Of a stretch of DNA of 64,000 nucleotides, positions 46,826 to 54,782 are shown piece after piece. The DNA is from Cytophagales bacterium (lineage in GTDB: Bacteria > Pseudomonadota > Gammaproteobacteria > Burkholderiales > Burkholderiaceae_C). A program made the position numbers and the translations under genes. Position 1 is the first letter of the stretch. Each line of letters starts with the position of its first letter. The stretch spans positions 124,001-188,000 of the forward strand of contig JASGCK010000006.1 in the NCBI GenBank assembly GCA_030054145.1, in the 5' to 3' direction. Under the pieces are notes generated by a model. It made no database searches. It saw nothing but the letters and a program-made list of their open reading frames with translations, and had not been told where the DNA came from.

Positions 46826-46853
46826 TTGTCAATTTTGGCAAAACTTTTATTAA
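46826..46853 (+). promoter_or_regulatory. candidate promoter of the porin gene
   Basis: TTGTCA, a 16-base spacer and TATTAA lie 23 bases before the porin ATG in an AT-rich 169-base gap. A small inverted repeat, GTGGTT and AACCAC, lies at 46736-46751. Confidence 0.4.
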
Positions 46854-46875
46854 TTTGACTTAGGTATAAAAAACT

Positions 46876-47919
46876 ATGAAAAAACTAGCACTCATCGTAG
46901 CAGCTGGCTTGGTCGCTACAGGCGCCATGGCTCAAACAGCATCTGACACCACAACGACTGTGTATGGTCGCGTAAACGTGTCCATCGAGTCACAAACTGT
47001 GAATGACAAAACGGAATCTGCATTCCAAGACAATCGCTCACGTATCGGTTTCAAAATGAACCGCAAGATTGACAAAGACTTGAGCGTTGGTGCAACGCTT
47101 GAGGCTGGTGTGAATACTGCTGTCGGTGGAACAGCGACTGGTACCAGCACAAACGGCAGTGGCGGCAGTGGTCAATTCTTCAGCCGTGAAGCTACGCTTA
47201 ATCTGACGGGCGGCTTTGGTCGTGTTCGTCTGGGCAAGTTGCCAGCATCGGATGCATATTTTGCAACAGCTGACTACATCAGCAATCACAACCACGATAC
47301 AGGCACATCTGATGATGCTTTGTTTGGTCACACTACAACTGGTGCGTTCAAAAATGCGATTGCCTACAACGGTACAACATCTGGCTTTGATTACAGCGCA
47401 GCTTATGGCCTCCGCAAGAATGGCAATATAGACCCAACAATTCCTGCAGGTTCTTCGTCACCATTGGCTTTAACAGCTGGATATAACATGGGTGCTTTGG
47501 GTCTTGGCGCTGCATATGAAAAAATGGGCGAAGCCAAAGCCTTTACGGTTCGTGCTAATTACTCCATCGGCGCTGTTTTGCTCGGCGCTTACGTCGAGAG
47601 CGATAGCGGCAAAACCTCTACTGGTGGTGACAATGGACGCACAGCATTGCGCGTGTCTGCAATGTATACCGTTGGAAAATCTGAGTACCACTTGAACGTT
47701 GGTCGTGCTGGTAACCGCGGTGGTGTTGCAGATACGGGCGCGACACAAACGACATTGTTCTACAACTACAACATTGACTCTAAACTCAAAGTCTATGGTT
47801 CGTACACAACTGTTAACAATAGCGCAAACGGCGCATACGGCATGAGCGCTATTGCTGCTACTGCTCTTGCAGGCACACGTTCATCCTCAGTAGGTGCAGG
47901 TGTTCGTTACAACTTCTAA
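46876..47919 (+). CDS. Gram-negative trimeric porin
   Basis: Outer membrane 16-strand beta barrel of 347 residues. The signal peptide MKKLALIVAAGLVATGAMAQ is cleaved after AMAQ-like residues, the barrel begins TTTVYGRVNVSIESQ, a constriction-loop region has GGFGRVRLGKL, and the chain ends in Phe (GVRYNF), the BAM signal. It lets small hydrophilic solutes pass. It is probably abundant and transcribed alone, since a terminator follows. Confidence 0.94.
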   Translation: MKKLALIVAAGLVATGAMAQTASDTTTTVYGRVNVSIESQTVNDKTESAFQDNRSRIGFKMNRKIDKDLSVGATLEAGVNTAVGGTATGTSTNGSGGSGQFFSREATLNLTGGFGRVRLGKLPASDAYFATADYISNHNHDTGTSDDALFGHTTTGAFKNAIAYNGTTSGFDYSAAYGLRKNGNIDPTIPAGSSSPLALTAGYNMGALGLGAAYEKMGEAKAFTVRANYSIGAVLLGAYVESDSGKTSTGGDNGRTALRVSAMYTVGKSEYHLNVGRAGNRGGVADTGATQTTLFYNYNIDSKLKVYGSYTTVNNSANGAYGMSAIAATALAGTRSSSVGAGVRYNF

Positions 47920-47952
47920 TATCTAACGTCTCATTTTTGACTGTTAGCTTTG

Positions 47953-47989
47953 AATAAGCCGCTTCAGATCAATTTTGAAGCGGCTTATT
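47953..47989 (+). terminator. hairpin after the porin gene
   Basis: AATAAGCCGCTTCA and its exact complement with a 9-base loop, then AGTTTTAA. A long stem with a modest T run. Confidence 0.8.
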
Positions 47990-48097
47990 AGTTTTAAAGC
48001 CTTATCCAGCTTGCAAACTAGTGTTTTTACCAATGTCGGAAATGGATACTTACATTACATTTCAATTTGAATTTTTTAAACTTATCGGAGATTTTTT

Positions 48098-49237
48098 ATG
48101 AAAACTAAACTCACCCTGATCGCCATCGGCGCAATTGCCTTGCTAGCTGCTTGCAGCAAAAAAGACGACACCATCAAAATTGGGCACGTCGGCCCATCGA
48201 GCGGCGCGATTGCGCATCTTGGCAAAGACAATGAGCTTGGCGCTCGTATGGCGATTGACGAGCTCAATGCCAAGGGAGTCAAAATTGGCGGTCAAGTGGT
48301 GAAGTTCACGCTGATTGCTGAAGACGATGCGGCTGATCCAAAACAAGGAACGGCTGCCGCGCAAAAATTAGTGGATGCTAAAGTCAATGGTGTCATCGGA
48401 CATTTGAACTCGGGCACAACGATTCCTGCTTCCAAAATTTATTCGGATGCTGGTATTCCGCAAATTTCGCCTTCTGCGACTAATCCTAAATACACACGCC
48501 AAGGCTTTAAAACTGCGTTCCGTGTGGTCGCTGACGATGTGCATCTTGGTGGAACGCTGGGTCGTTATGCGGTGGAGACACTCAAAGGTAAATCAATTGC
48601 TGTGATTGATGACCGCACAGCTTATGGTCAAGGTGTGGCAGAAGAGTTTGAAAAAGCTGTCACTGCCAAAGGTGGAAAACTAGTTGGACATGAGTTCACC
48701 ACCGACAAAGCGACCGATTTCATGGCAATTTTGACCAAGCTCAAAGCCTCTAATCCAGACGTGTTGTTCTTTGGCGGTATGGATGCAGTGGCTGGTCCTA
48801 TGCTCAAACAAGCGAAACAACTTGGCTTGAATGTCAAGTTCTTGGGTGGTGATGGCATTTGCACAACGGAGCTGGCCAAATTGGCTGGCGATGGCATGAG
48901 TGACGAGCAAGTGATTTGCGCCGAAGCAGGCGGCGTTGAGGGCGAGCAAAAAGCTGGCATGGATAAATTCCGCACAGATTTCAAAGCTAAGAACAACGTC
49001 GATGTGCAAGTTTATGCACCGTATGTTTACGATGCGGTGCTGGTCATGGTAGACGCGATGGTAAAAGCAGGTTCGTCAGATCCTGCCAAATACTTGCCTG
49101 TGCTTGCCAAAACTGAAGGCTTTAAAGGCGTAACGGGAACGATCTCTTTCGACGACAAGGGGGACATTAAAAACGGTGCGCTGACGCTCTATACCTACAA
49201 AGCTGGTAAGCGCGAACAGATCGCCGTGGTGCGTTAA
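48098..49237 (+). CDS. branched-chain amino acid ABC transporter binding protein
   Basis: A 379-residue lipoprotein-type receptor with lipobox LLAAC (Cys19). The Peripla_BP_6 fold is seen in IKIGHVGPSSGAIAHLGKDN, IGHLNSGTTIPAS and SPSATNPKYTRQGF. Ligands in this family are leucine-type amino acids or other amides. No permease or ATPase genes follow in the window. It is transcribed alone from the porin side with a CGGAGAT ribosome site. Confidence 0.9.
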   Translation: MKTKLTLIAIGAIALLAACSKKDDTIKIGHVGPSSGAIAHLGKDNELGARMAIDELNAKGVKIGGQVVKFTLIAEDDAADPKQGTAAAQKLVDAKVNGVIGHLNSGTTIPASKIYSDAGIPQISPSATNPKYTRQGFKTAFRVVADDVHLGGTLGRYAVETLKGKSIAVIDDRTAYGQGVAEEFEKAVTAKGGKLVGHEFTTDKATDFMAILTKLKASNPDVLFFGGMDAVAGPMLKQAKQLGLNVKFLGGDGICTTELAKLAGDGMSDEQVICAEAGGVEGEQKAGMDKFRTDFKAKNNVDVQVYAPYVYDAVLVMVDAMVKAGSSDPAKYLPVLAKTEGFKGVTGTISFDDKGDIKNGALTLYTYKAGKREQIAVVR

Positions 49238-49278
49238 TTGAGGGGCTAAAACCACTTGTCAGTTACAATCGAAAGACT

Positions 49279-49368
49279 GGAGAGGTGGATGAGCGGTTTA
49301 AGTCACACGCCTGGAAAGCGTGCGAGGGGTCATACCCTCCGCGGGTTCGAATCCCGCCTTCTCCGCCA
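49279..49368 (+). tRNA. tRNA-Ser (anticodon GGA)
   Basis: A 90-base gene with CCA encoded. Acceptor stem GGAGAGG pairs with CTTCTCC, the anticodon arm is CACGC CTGGAAA GCGTG giving GGA, a long variable arm typical of Ser follows, and the T loop is GGGTTCGAATCCC. TTACAAT 10-15 bases upstream may be its -10 box. Its 3' side borders accessory genes. Confidence 0.95.
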
Positions 49369-49408
49369 ATTTCTATAAGCTATTGATTTATAGAATAAAA
49401 AAAGGAAA

Positions 49409-49458
49409 GAAGCGGGCATAAAGTGCTACACATAAGTGCAACACTTTATGCCCGCTTC
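49409..49458 (-). terminator. 17-bp stem hairpin beyond tRNA-Ser
   Basis: GAAGCGGGCATAAAGTG and its perfect complement enclose 16 bases. Read on the minus strand it is followed by TTTCCTTTTTTT, so it fits an intrinsic terminator for a leftward transcript, although no leftward gene lies beside it now. It may also stop tRNA read-through. Confidence 0.6.
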
Positions 49459-49472
49459 GACTCCTTACCTGT

Positions 49473-49613
49473 ATGCATCAGCTAAAACAAATCGCAAGGG
49501 ATGGCGAGAGCATAGATTTTGACCCCGCTAACCCCGCCGAAGCCAAATACCGTGTCCACGCGCATATAAAACTGACCCACCCTGCGCGTTCAAATGTGAC
49601 CCAGGAACGTTGA
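49473..49613 (+). CDS. possible small protein between tRNA-Ser and the toxin gene
   Basis: A 46-codon frame (starts MHQLKQIARDGESIDFDPAN, ends NVTQER) that uses ordinary codons. It has no clear ribosome site and no family I know. It may be the tail of a deleted gene. The rest of the interval 49369-49688 holds the hairpin and the toxin promoter and nothing else I can read. Confidence 0.28.
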   Translation: MHQLKQIARDGESIDFDPANPAEAKYRVHAHIKLTHPARSNVTQER

Positions 49614-49651
49614 GTCCACGATTCAGATGATGAGCCCCGATTTTTAGTGCC

Positions 49652-49683
49652 TTGACAGATAGTAGCACTGGGTGCTACCATCT
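49652..49683 (+). promoter_or_regulatory. promoter and operator of the toxin-antitoxin operon
   Basis: TTGACA at 49652-49657 and a TACCAT about 18 bases on would make a promoter. Overlapping it is an inverted repeat, AGATAGTAGCAC and GTGCTACCATCT (11 of 12 paired) around three bases. It ends 5 bases before the toxin ATG. Autorepression by the antitoxin is expected. Confidence 0.65.
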
Positions 49684-49688
49684 AATCA

Positions 49689-50063
49689 ATGTTAAATCAA
49701 CCCAAAAAACGAGTTTTTAAGACGGCATGGTTTACCAAAGCCGCTAAAAAAGCACACATCACAGATGCAGAATTATGCGCAGCCATAGCCCAAGTAATGG
49801 AAGGCAAGGCTGATGATTTAGGCTCTGGTGTGTTCAAGAAGCGTTTGAATGACAATATGCACCGCAGCATTATCTTGACCCAATCAGGCCGTGGTTGGGT
49901 CTATCAATATCTTTTTGCAAAAAAGGATAGGGACAACATTGATAATGCCGAGCTGAGGCAGTTTCGCGCTTTGGCGAAGATATACGCCAAGCTGACCAAG
50001 GCGCAGGTCAATCAACTCATTGAGGATAAAGAATTTTTGGAGATATTTCATGACAACTGCTAA
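49689..50063 (+). CDS. RelE/HigB-like toxin of a type II toxin-antitoxin pair
   Basis: A 124-residue basic protein: FKTAWFTKAAKKAHIT, GSGVFKKRLNDNMHRS and GRGWVYQYLFAKKDRDNI match the RelE-like group formerly DUF1044. Such toxins cut mRNA at the ribosome. The toxin gene comes first and overlaps the antitoxin by 14 bases, as in HigBA systems. Confidence 0.85.
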   Translation: MLNQPKKRVFKTAWFTKAAKKAHITDAELCAAIAQVMEGKADDLGSGVFKKRLNDNMHRSIILTQSGRGWVYQYLFAKKDRDNIDNAELRQFRALAKIYAKLTKAQVNQLIEDKEFLEIFHDNC

Positions 50064-50376
50064 ACAAGCCTATAAATCGGATGCTTTCGCGTCCATCCAC
50101 GCATCAGCCAAAGCACTGCATAAAGTAGGTGCGATGAGCAAAACTACGCTGTGCGAGTTTGACGAGGCCTGCCTTGCCATGCCCGTCGAAATCAAGCCTG
50201 CACAAATCAAACAATTGCGCGAGCAATTTCAAGTTAGCCAGCCCATTTTTGCCCGCTATTTCAATACGAGCGAATCGACGATTCAAAAATGGGAGGCGGG
50301 CGCAAAACAGCCAAGCGGTATGGCTCTTAAATTGTTAAGTGTGGTGCAAAAGCATGGGTTGGAAGTGCTGGCATAA
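50050..50376 (+). CDS. HigA-like antitoxin with Xre-type helix-turn-helix
   Basis: A 108-residue protein. The C-terminal half has QLREQFQVSQPIFARYFNTS and TIQKWEAG, an Xre-family DNA-binding helix-turn-helix. It should bind the palindrome before the toxin gene and neutralise the toxin. The ATG at 50050 is preferred to the longer frame from 50020. Confidence 0.85.
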   Translation: MTTAKQAYKSDAFASIHASAKALHKVGAMSKTTLCEFDEACLAMPVEIKPAQIKQLREQFQVSQPIFARYFNTSESTIQKWEAGAKQPSGMALKLLSVVQKHGLEVLA

Positions 50377-50424
50377 GGTGAGACACTGCGGCGCAACGCT
50401 TTACGCCCAAAATCAAGGATGCTT

Positions 50425-51285
50425 ATGAAGCCACTCAAAGGTACTCGGATTGTTAGTTTGGCACTCAATTTGCCTGGGCCTGCGGCGCTGATGCGTTGCC
50501 GCGCTTTGGGGGCTACGTGCATCAAGTTCGAACCGCTTGCAGGCGCGGGTGGTGACCCTATGCGGATGTATAAGCCCGCTGCTTACCAAGAACTCCATCT
50601 AGGGGTTCGTGTGCTGGAGGCTGATCTCAAAACGCCGCAAGGTCAAGCTAAGTTAGCCAAAGAGTTGGGTAAGGCTGATGTGTTCCTCACCTCATTTCGC
50701 CCGTCCGCTATGGGGCGGTTAGGGCTGGATTGGAAAACCCTGCACAAGCGGTATCCCGATTTATCGCAAGTTGCGATTGTGGGGGGCGAGGGTTTGAATG
50801 TCGAAGTGGCTGGGCATGACTTAACCTATTTGGCTGAAAACGACTTGGTTGGCGGATTGGATTTGCCCGCTACTTTGTTTGCTGATATGACGGGATCACT
50901 TTTGGCGGTGGAAGCCATCATGTCGGCAGCATTACTCAAAAAACCGAGTTATCAGGCGGTTGCTTTATCAAATGCTGCCAGCTACGCGGCGCTTCCAAGG
51001 TCTTGGGGGTTGACTACGGCGGACGGCGCGGTGGGCGGGGCGCACGCAGGTTATCAGGTCTATCAATGCGAAGATGGACGCGCAGCGGTGGCCGCACTCG
51101 AACCGCATTTTGCACAGCGATTGTGCGAGGTTGCTGGCATAGACACGAGTGGCAAAAACATGATGCTGCTATCTGCAACCAAGTTGAGTTTGCAGCGTTG
51201 GTTTGCAAAGCAGTCATGTCAAACGCTAGACCGTTTGGCGCTCAAGCACGACTTGCCGATTTACACCATGCCGCTCGTGAAGTAA
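50425..51285 (+). CDS. short CaiB/BaiF-type CoA-transferase homologue
   Basis: A 286-residue relative of type III CoA-transferases and alpha-methylacyl-CoA racemase. The opening GTRIVSLALNLPGPAALMR and FLTSFRPSAMGRLGLDW fit the family. It is about 100 residues shorter than the family norm, so it may lack parts of the second domain; I cannot tell if it is active. AAGGA lies 5 bases before the ATG at 50425. It stands alone before convergent queD. Confidence 0.75.
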   Translation: MKPLKGTRIVSLALNLPGPAALMRCRALGATCIKFEPLAGAGGDPMRMYKPAAYQELHLGVRVLEADLKTPQGQAKLAKELGKADVFLTSFRPSAMGRLGLDWKTLHKRYPDLSQVAIVGGEGLNVEVAGHDLTYLAENDLVGGLDLPATLFADMTGSLLAVEAIMSAALLKKPSYQAVALSNAASYAALPRSWGLTTADGAVGGAHAGYQVYQCEDGRAAVAALEPHFAQRLCEVAGIDTSGKNMMLLSATKLSLQRWFAKQSCQTLDRLALKHDLPIYTMPLVK

Positions 51286-51310
51286 AACGTAAGACGTAAG
51301 GACGGCGACA

Positions 51311-51682
51311 CTATTGCAAACGCAGATCGCAGCGGTCGCCCAGCGCATCGCGCCACACCGAGACGCGAGTCACGGATAGACCAAAGCCGCGCATTGTTTT
51401 TTCAATAAAGACGCAAAGATTCTCTAGTGTTGGGATGCCAAGTTCTGGTACTTCGTCTAAAAAGTGATGATCAAGGCGTGTGCGGAGTTTTTCAATTTCA
51501 CGGCGAATCAATCCCAAATCCATCACCATGCCTGTGGCGGGATTGACCGCGCCGCGAATGGCAATCTCGGCGTGGTAGGTGTGACCGTGGATGCGGCGAC
51601 TGCCCTCGGTTTCAATTTCACGCTGCAAGCGATGTGCCGCATCAAAATAAAAACGTTGGCTAATCTCTAAGTTTGCTGTCAT
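51311..51682 (-). CDS. queD: 6-carboxytetrahydropterin synthase-like protein
   Basis: A 123-residue T-fold enzyme of the queuosine/7-deazaguanine path. Zinc ligands are in FDAAHRL and HGHTYH, and the catalytic His/Asp region is RLDHHFLDE. In E. coli QueD a catalytic Cys stands five residues before HGH; here that place is Ser (GSRRIHGH). The Glu/His pair near the end is kept. The change may reduce or alter activity; I believe related Burkholderiales proteins look the same. It lies 13 bases after queE on the same strand. Confidence 0.85.
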   Translation of the reverse strand: MTANLEISQRFYFDAAHRLQREIETEGSRRIHGHTYHAEIAIRGAVNPATGMVMDLGLIRREIEKLRTRLDHHFLDEVPELGIPTLENLCVFIEKTMRGFGLSVTRVSVWRDALGDRCDLRLQ

Positions 51683-51695
51683 TCAATGCCTATCG

Positions 51696-52352
51696 CTATC
51701 TGATACCGGTTACTTTGTGGGTTTGCATACTGAGCCGCCAAATGGGATGTTGCAGGCAGATCTGGATGCATTCTTGCGTATTTTTTTTGTTCCGAACGGG
51801 GTCTAGATTATCCATGGGTTGCAAAAAATGATGTTCAAACGCCAACTCGGCCAGCGCGGTTAAATCAATCGCAGCTTGTGGCCAGACAAGCTTTAACTCT
51901 TGTCCCGTTGTCTGCACTAAAGTTGCTCCCGCTTTGGGGCTGACACATAACCAGTCAATGCCGCCTGATGCCGAGGTTGGCGCGGCAATCGTGCCGTTGC
52001 TCTCCACGGCAATGCGAAAGCCCTTGCTGTGCAAGGCATCCAGCAGGGCGCTATCGACTTGCAGTAGCGGCTCGCCGCCCGTAAACACCACAAAGCGGTG
52101 CGCATGCTGAGACGTTGGCCACTGCGCTTCAATTTGCGTGGCGAGCTCTTCGGCGCTGGCATATTTGCCGCCTAAGGTTCCATCTACCCCAACAAAGTCA
52201 GTGTCGCAAAACTGGCAGACAGCGGTGCTTCTATCCTGTTCGCGCCCCGACCATAAATTGCAACCTGCAAAGCGGCAAAAGACGGCGGGACGACCTGCGT
52301 TCGCGCCTTCGCCTTGGAGGGTATAGAAAATTTCTTTAACTTGATAACTCAT
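51696..52352 (-). CDS. queE: 7-carboxy-7-deazaguanine synthase
   Basis: Radical SAM enzyme of 218 residues that makes the 7-deazaguanine ring from carboxytetrahydropterin. IFYTLQGEGANAG opens the fold. The cluster ligands have the wide spacing C-x14-C-x2-C (CNLW ... CQFC), as known for Burkholderia QueE, rather than the compact CxxxCxxC. The next gene is queD. Confidence 0.92.
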   Translation of the reverse strand: MSYQVKEIFYTLQGEGANAGRPAVFCRFAGCNLWSGREQDRSTAVCQFCDTDFVGVDGTLGGKYASAEELATQIEAQWPTSQHAHRFVVFTGGEPLLQVDSALLDALHSKGFRIAVESNGTIAAPTSASGGIDWLCVSPKAGATLVQTTGQELKLVWPQAAIDLTALAELAFEHHFLQPMDNLDPVRNKKNTQECIQICLQHPIWRLSMQTHKVTGIR

Positions 52353-52442
52353 GGTGATTGTGTTTGATGTGGGCTAATATACAGGCTCTCACATCGGGAT
52401 GGACGGGTGGCACTCATTACAACAAAACTCAAGGAGAGATTC

Positions 52443-52907
52443 ATGAAAGTCAGCGACATTTTGCGCGTTAAAAATGGTGATAAAGGCCTGACACTTTTTA
52501 CGATAACGCCCGAGCACTTGCTCGCGGGGGCTATGCAAATGATGGTGGACTACGACATTGGCTCTTTGGTTGTGATGTCGCATGGCAAATTAGCGGGAAT
52601 GCTGACCTTTCGCGAAGTGATTAGTGCAATCGTTAGAAATGGCGGTGTTGTCGGCGATATCACCGTATCAAATGCGATGGATCCTAAGCCGTTAATGTGC
52701 TCACCAGAGACTGAGTTAGACGAGGTGCGCCGCATGATGCTGATTCAGCACGCGCGTTATATGCCCGTGCTTGATCAGCAAATGCTGATGGGTGTTATCA
52801 GCTTTTACGATGTGGCAAAAACCGTTGTAGATAGCCAGAATTTTGAAAATCAAATGCTCAAGGCGTACATCCGCGATTGGCCATCTGAAGAAGAAAAAAC
52901 GGGCTAG
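52443..52907 (+). CDS. two-CBS-domain protein
   Basis: A 154-residue protein consisting of a Bateman pair (DIGSLVVMSHGKLAGMLTFR; HARYMPVLDQQMLMGVISFY), which usually binds adenine nucleotides as an energy signal. AAGGAGAG before the ATG at 52443 fixes the start. No partner is evident. Confidence 0.88.
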   Translation: MKVSDILRVKNGDKGLTLFTITPEHLLAGAMQMMVDYDIGSLVVMSHGKLAGMLTFREVISAIVRNGGVVGDITVSNAMDPKPLMCSPETELDEVRRMMLIQHARYMPVLDQQMLMGVISFYDVAKTVVDSQNFENQMLKAYIRDWPSEEEKTG

Positions 52908-52922
52908 CCAACTGCGACTGAC

Positions 52923-53057
52923 TTAGCCCTTGCCAGTCAGCCCTAAACGCTCAATCGTCGCTTTTTCGCTGAAAAAACTATCACGCGCAAATTTGGTGTA
53001 GTCGGCGGTGTTCATGTAAATCACGGTTTGGTCGTATTTATCGAATACGGCTTGTGT
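52923..53057 (-). pseudogene. 3' remnant of a Bug-family binding protein gene
   Basis: Minus-strand frame of 44 codons ending in TAA and closed on the upstream side by another stop. It reads YDQTVIYMNTADYTKFAR and then ERLGL near the end, the standard C-terminus of Bug/TctC proteins. The rest of the gene is gone. It lies between the CBS gene and the pseudouridine-synthase-like gene. Confidence 0.7.
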
Positions 53058-53077
53058 TTATCTCCAAATCATAAAAA

Positions 53078-53791
53078 TTAAAAACGCTCATATCCTACTA
53101 AGAAACGCCATTGTCCAACGTTTAGCCCTGCAAGTGGGATGCGTCCGACGCGAATGCGTCTCATCGCTTGAATCTCTAGCCCCAAATGTTGACACTGCGC
53201 GGCAATGCGGCCTGCGGCATAGCCTTTGATGGCAAAGCGCAGCCCCGTGATGCTGTCGGTTTGTTTGCTTCTGGCGACTTTCATGGGCGGGCGATTGAGT
53301 GCGCTCAACTGCTGCTCGGATACTGAGCCTGCCATATCGACCATGACTTCATGCTCTACGAAGGCGTTGTCTTGAATGAGTTTGCGTTTGATCGTGAAGT
53401 CTTGTGTGAACACCACGAGGCCGCTAGCGCCCGTCTCTAAAGGCGTGGCGCACATTTGATCTTTGAGGTGACGCTGCAACAACCGTATCCCCGAGCGGTC
53501 ATTGCTGGCGCGACTTGCAAGCGCCATCTCTTCGCACGGCGTACCTGATGGCTTGTGCCACACAATCGTCATCGGCAGGATAGGGGGCAGCTTGGCTTGC
53601 GTATCGACCCCAGCTTGCAACTCAATTTGCTCCGTGCCTAAAACGCGGTGCTGCGGACTTTCAATGACCTCACCGTTGACACAGACAAAGCCGCCTTCGA
53701 TGTATTGCTCGGCTTGGGCACGGGAGAGGTGATGCGCCGCAGCCAAGTATTTGGCAAGTCGCATGGATTCATTCTTTTTATCTTCGGTCAT
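53078..53791 (-). CDS. RsuA/RluF-type pseudouridine synthase-like protein
   Basis: A 237-residue protein with an N-terminal S4 RNA-binding domain (LAKYLAAAHHLSRAQAEQYI) and an RsuA-like synthase domain. The catalytic motif, normally RLDxxTxGLLL, reads PLETGASGLVVFT, so the catalytic Asp is Glu. It may bind RNA without modifying it, or may use Glu. The ATG at 53791 is preferred to a GTG 6 bases before. Confidence 0.82.
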   Translation of the reverse strand: MTEDKKNESMRLAKYLAAAHHLSRAQAEQYIEGGFVCVNGEVIESPQHRVLGTEQIELQAGVDTQAKLPPILPMTIVWHKPSGTPCEEMALASRASNDRSGIRLLQRHLKDQMCATPLETGASGLVVFTQDFTIKRKLIQDNAFVEHEVMVDMAGSVSEQQLSALNRPPMKVARSKQTDSITGLRFAIKGYAAGRIAAQCQHLGLEIQAMRRIRVGRIPLAGLNVGQWRFLVGYERF

Positions 53792-53813
53792 GGGCACAGT
53801 TTAAAGTACGCAC

Positions 53814-54719
53814 ATGATCACACCCGCCAAATCTCTCAGCCTGACTGCCTTTTTTACACTTCTATTAATCGCTTTCATGATGGGATCAAACCATGTGGCG
53901 GCGCGGCTTGCGTTTAATGATGGTTTGGATGTGGCAACGGCAGTGACAGTCAGAAGCTTTGCAACGGCGCTGGTTGTGGCGTGCATGGTTGCATGGAGTG
54001 GACTGACGTGGCGCGTGAACGCAAAGCAAGGGCGAGGGCTGTTAATTGTTGGTCTGCTCATTGGCACGCAAAGCCAACTGCTCTACGGCGCGGTCTCGCG
54101 CTTGCCCGTCGCGTTGGCGCTGATTGCTTTCAATACTTTCCCGATTTGGACGGCGCTGTGGGATCGCGTGATTTACCGCAAAACCCCCGACAAAGCTGTG
54201 CTTCGCGCTTTGCCGATTTTGTTCGTTGGATTGTTTTTAGCGCTCGATGTGCTGGGCGCTGCGTCAGGTCTTAGCGCCAGCGCTCACGCTATGCAAGTTG
54301 GCGTTGGTGTTGGATTGGCGCTTGCGGCTGCGGCAGTTTTCGGTGTCTCGCTGGTCGTCATGCAGCATGAGACAGCGGGCGTGGATGGCCGCGTGCGCAC
54401 CGCAATCACCCTTGGCCTTGCAGGAGCCGTTGCCTTGTCGGTCGTGGGCGTACATGGCGGGCCGCATTGGCCGCACAGTTCCGTCGGTTGGTTGGCGCTT
54501 GGCATGGTGGTGTTTTTGTACGGCACGGCGTTCACCATCATGTTTACGCTATTGCCAAAACTAGGCGTTGGCAATAACGCGGCCATCATGAACGCCGAAC
54601 CTGTGTTTGCGCTCATTGTGGCGTGGTTGGTTTTAGGGCAAACGATTGCGCCCAGTCAAATTGCGGGGGCGTTATTGGTTGTAGGAACCGTTATTTGGCT
54701 TGGGTTCAGAAAGCGGTAA
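53814..54719 (+). CDS. EamA/DMT family transporter
   Basis: Inner membrane protein of 301 residues with about ten hydrophobic helices in two EamA halves (ARLAFNDGLDVATAVTVR; NNAAIMNAEPVFALIVAWLV). It probably exports a metabolite; the substrate is unknown. It is divergent from the pseudouridine-synthase-like gene across 22 bases. Confidence 0.88.
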   Translation: MITPAKSLSLTAFFTLLLIAFMMGSNHVAARLAFNDGLDVATAVTVRSFATALVVACMVAWSGLTWRVNAKQGRGLLIVGLLIGTQSQLLYGAVSRLPVALALIAFNTFPIWTALWDRVIYRKTPDKAVLRALPILFVGLFLALDVLGAASGLSASAHAMQVGVGVGLALAAAAVFGVSLVVMQHETAGVDGRVRTAITLGLAGAVALSVVGVHGGPHWPHSSVGWLALGMVVFLYGTAFTIMFTLLPKLGVGNNAAIMNAEPVFALIVAWLVLGQTIAPSQIAGALLVVGTVIWLGFRKR

Positions 54720-54782
54720 TATTCACTCCCCAAAAAGATCAAAACAAAGCATCATGTCTACATTTTCTGAAAGTATGTGAGT

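Noticed and set aside
49519-49539. GACCCC-type repeat near the tRNA
   Set aside because: It lacks the palindromic GGGGTCTGACCCC core seen in ygiQ.
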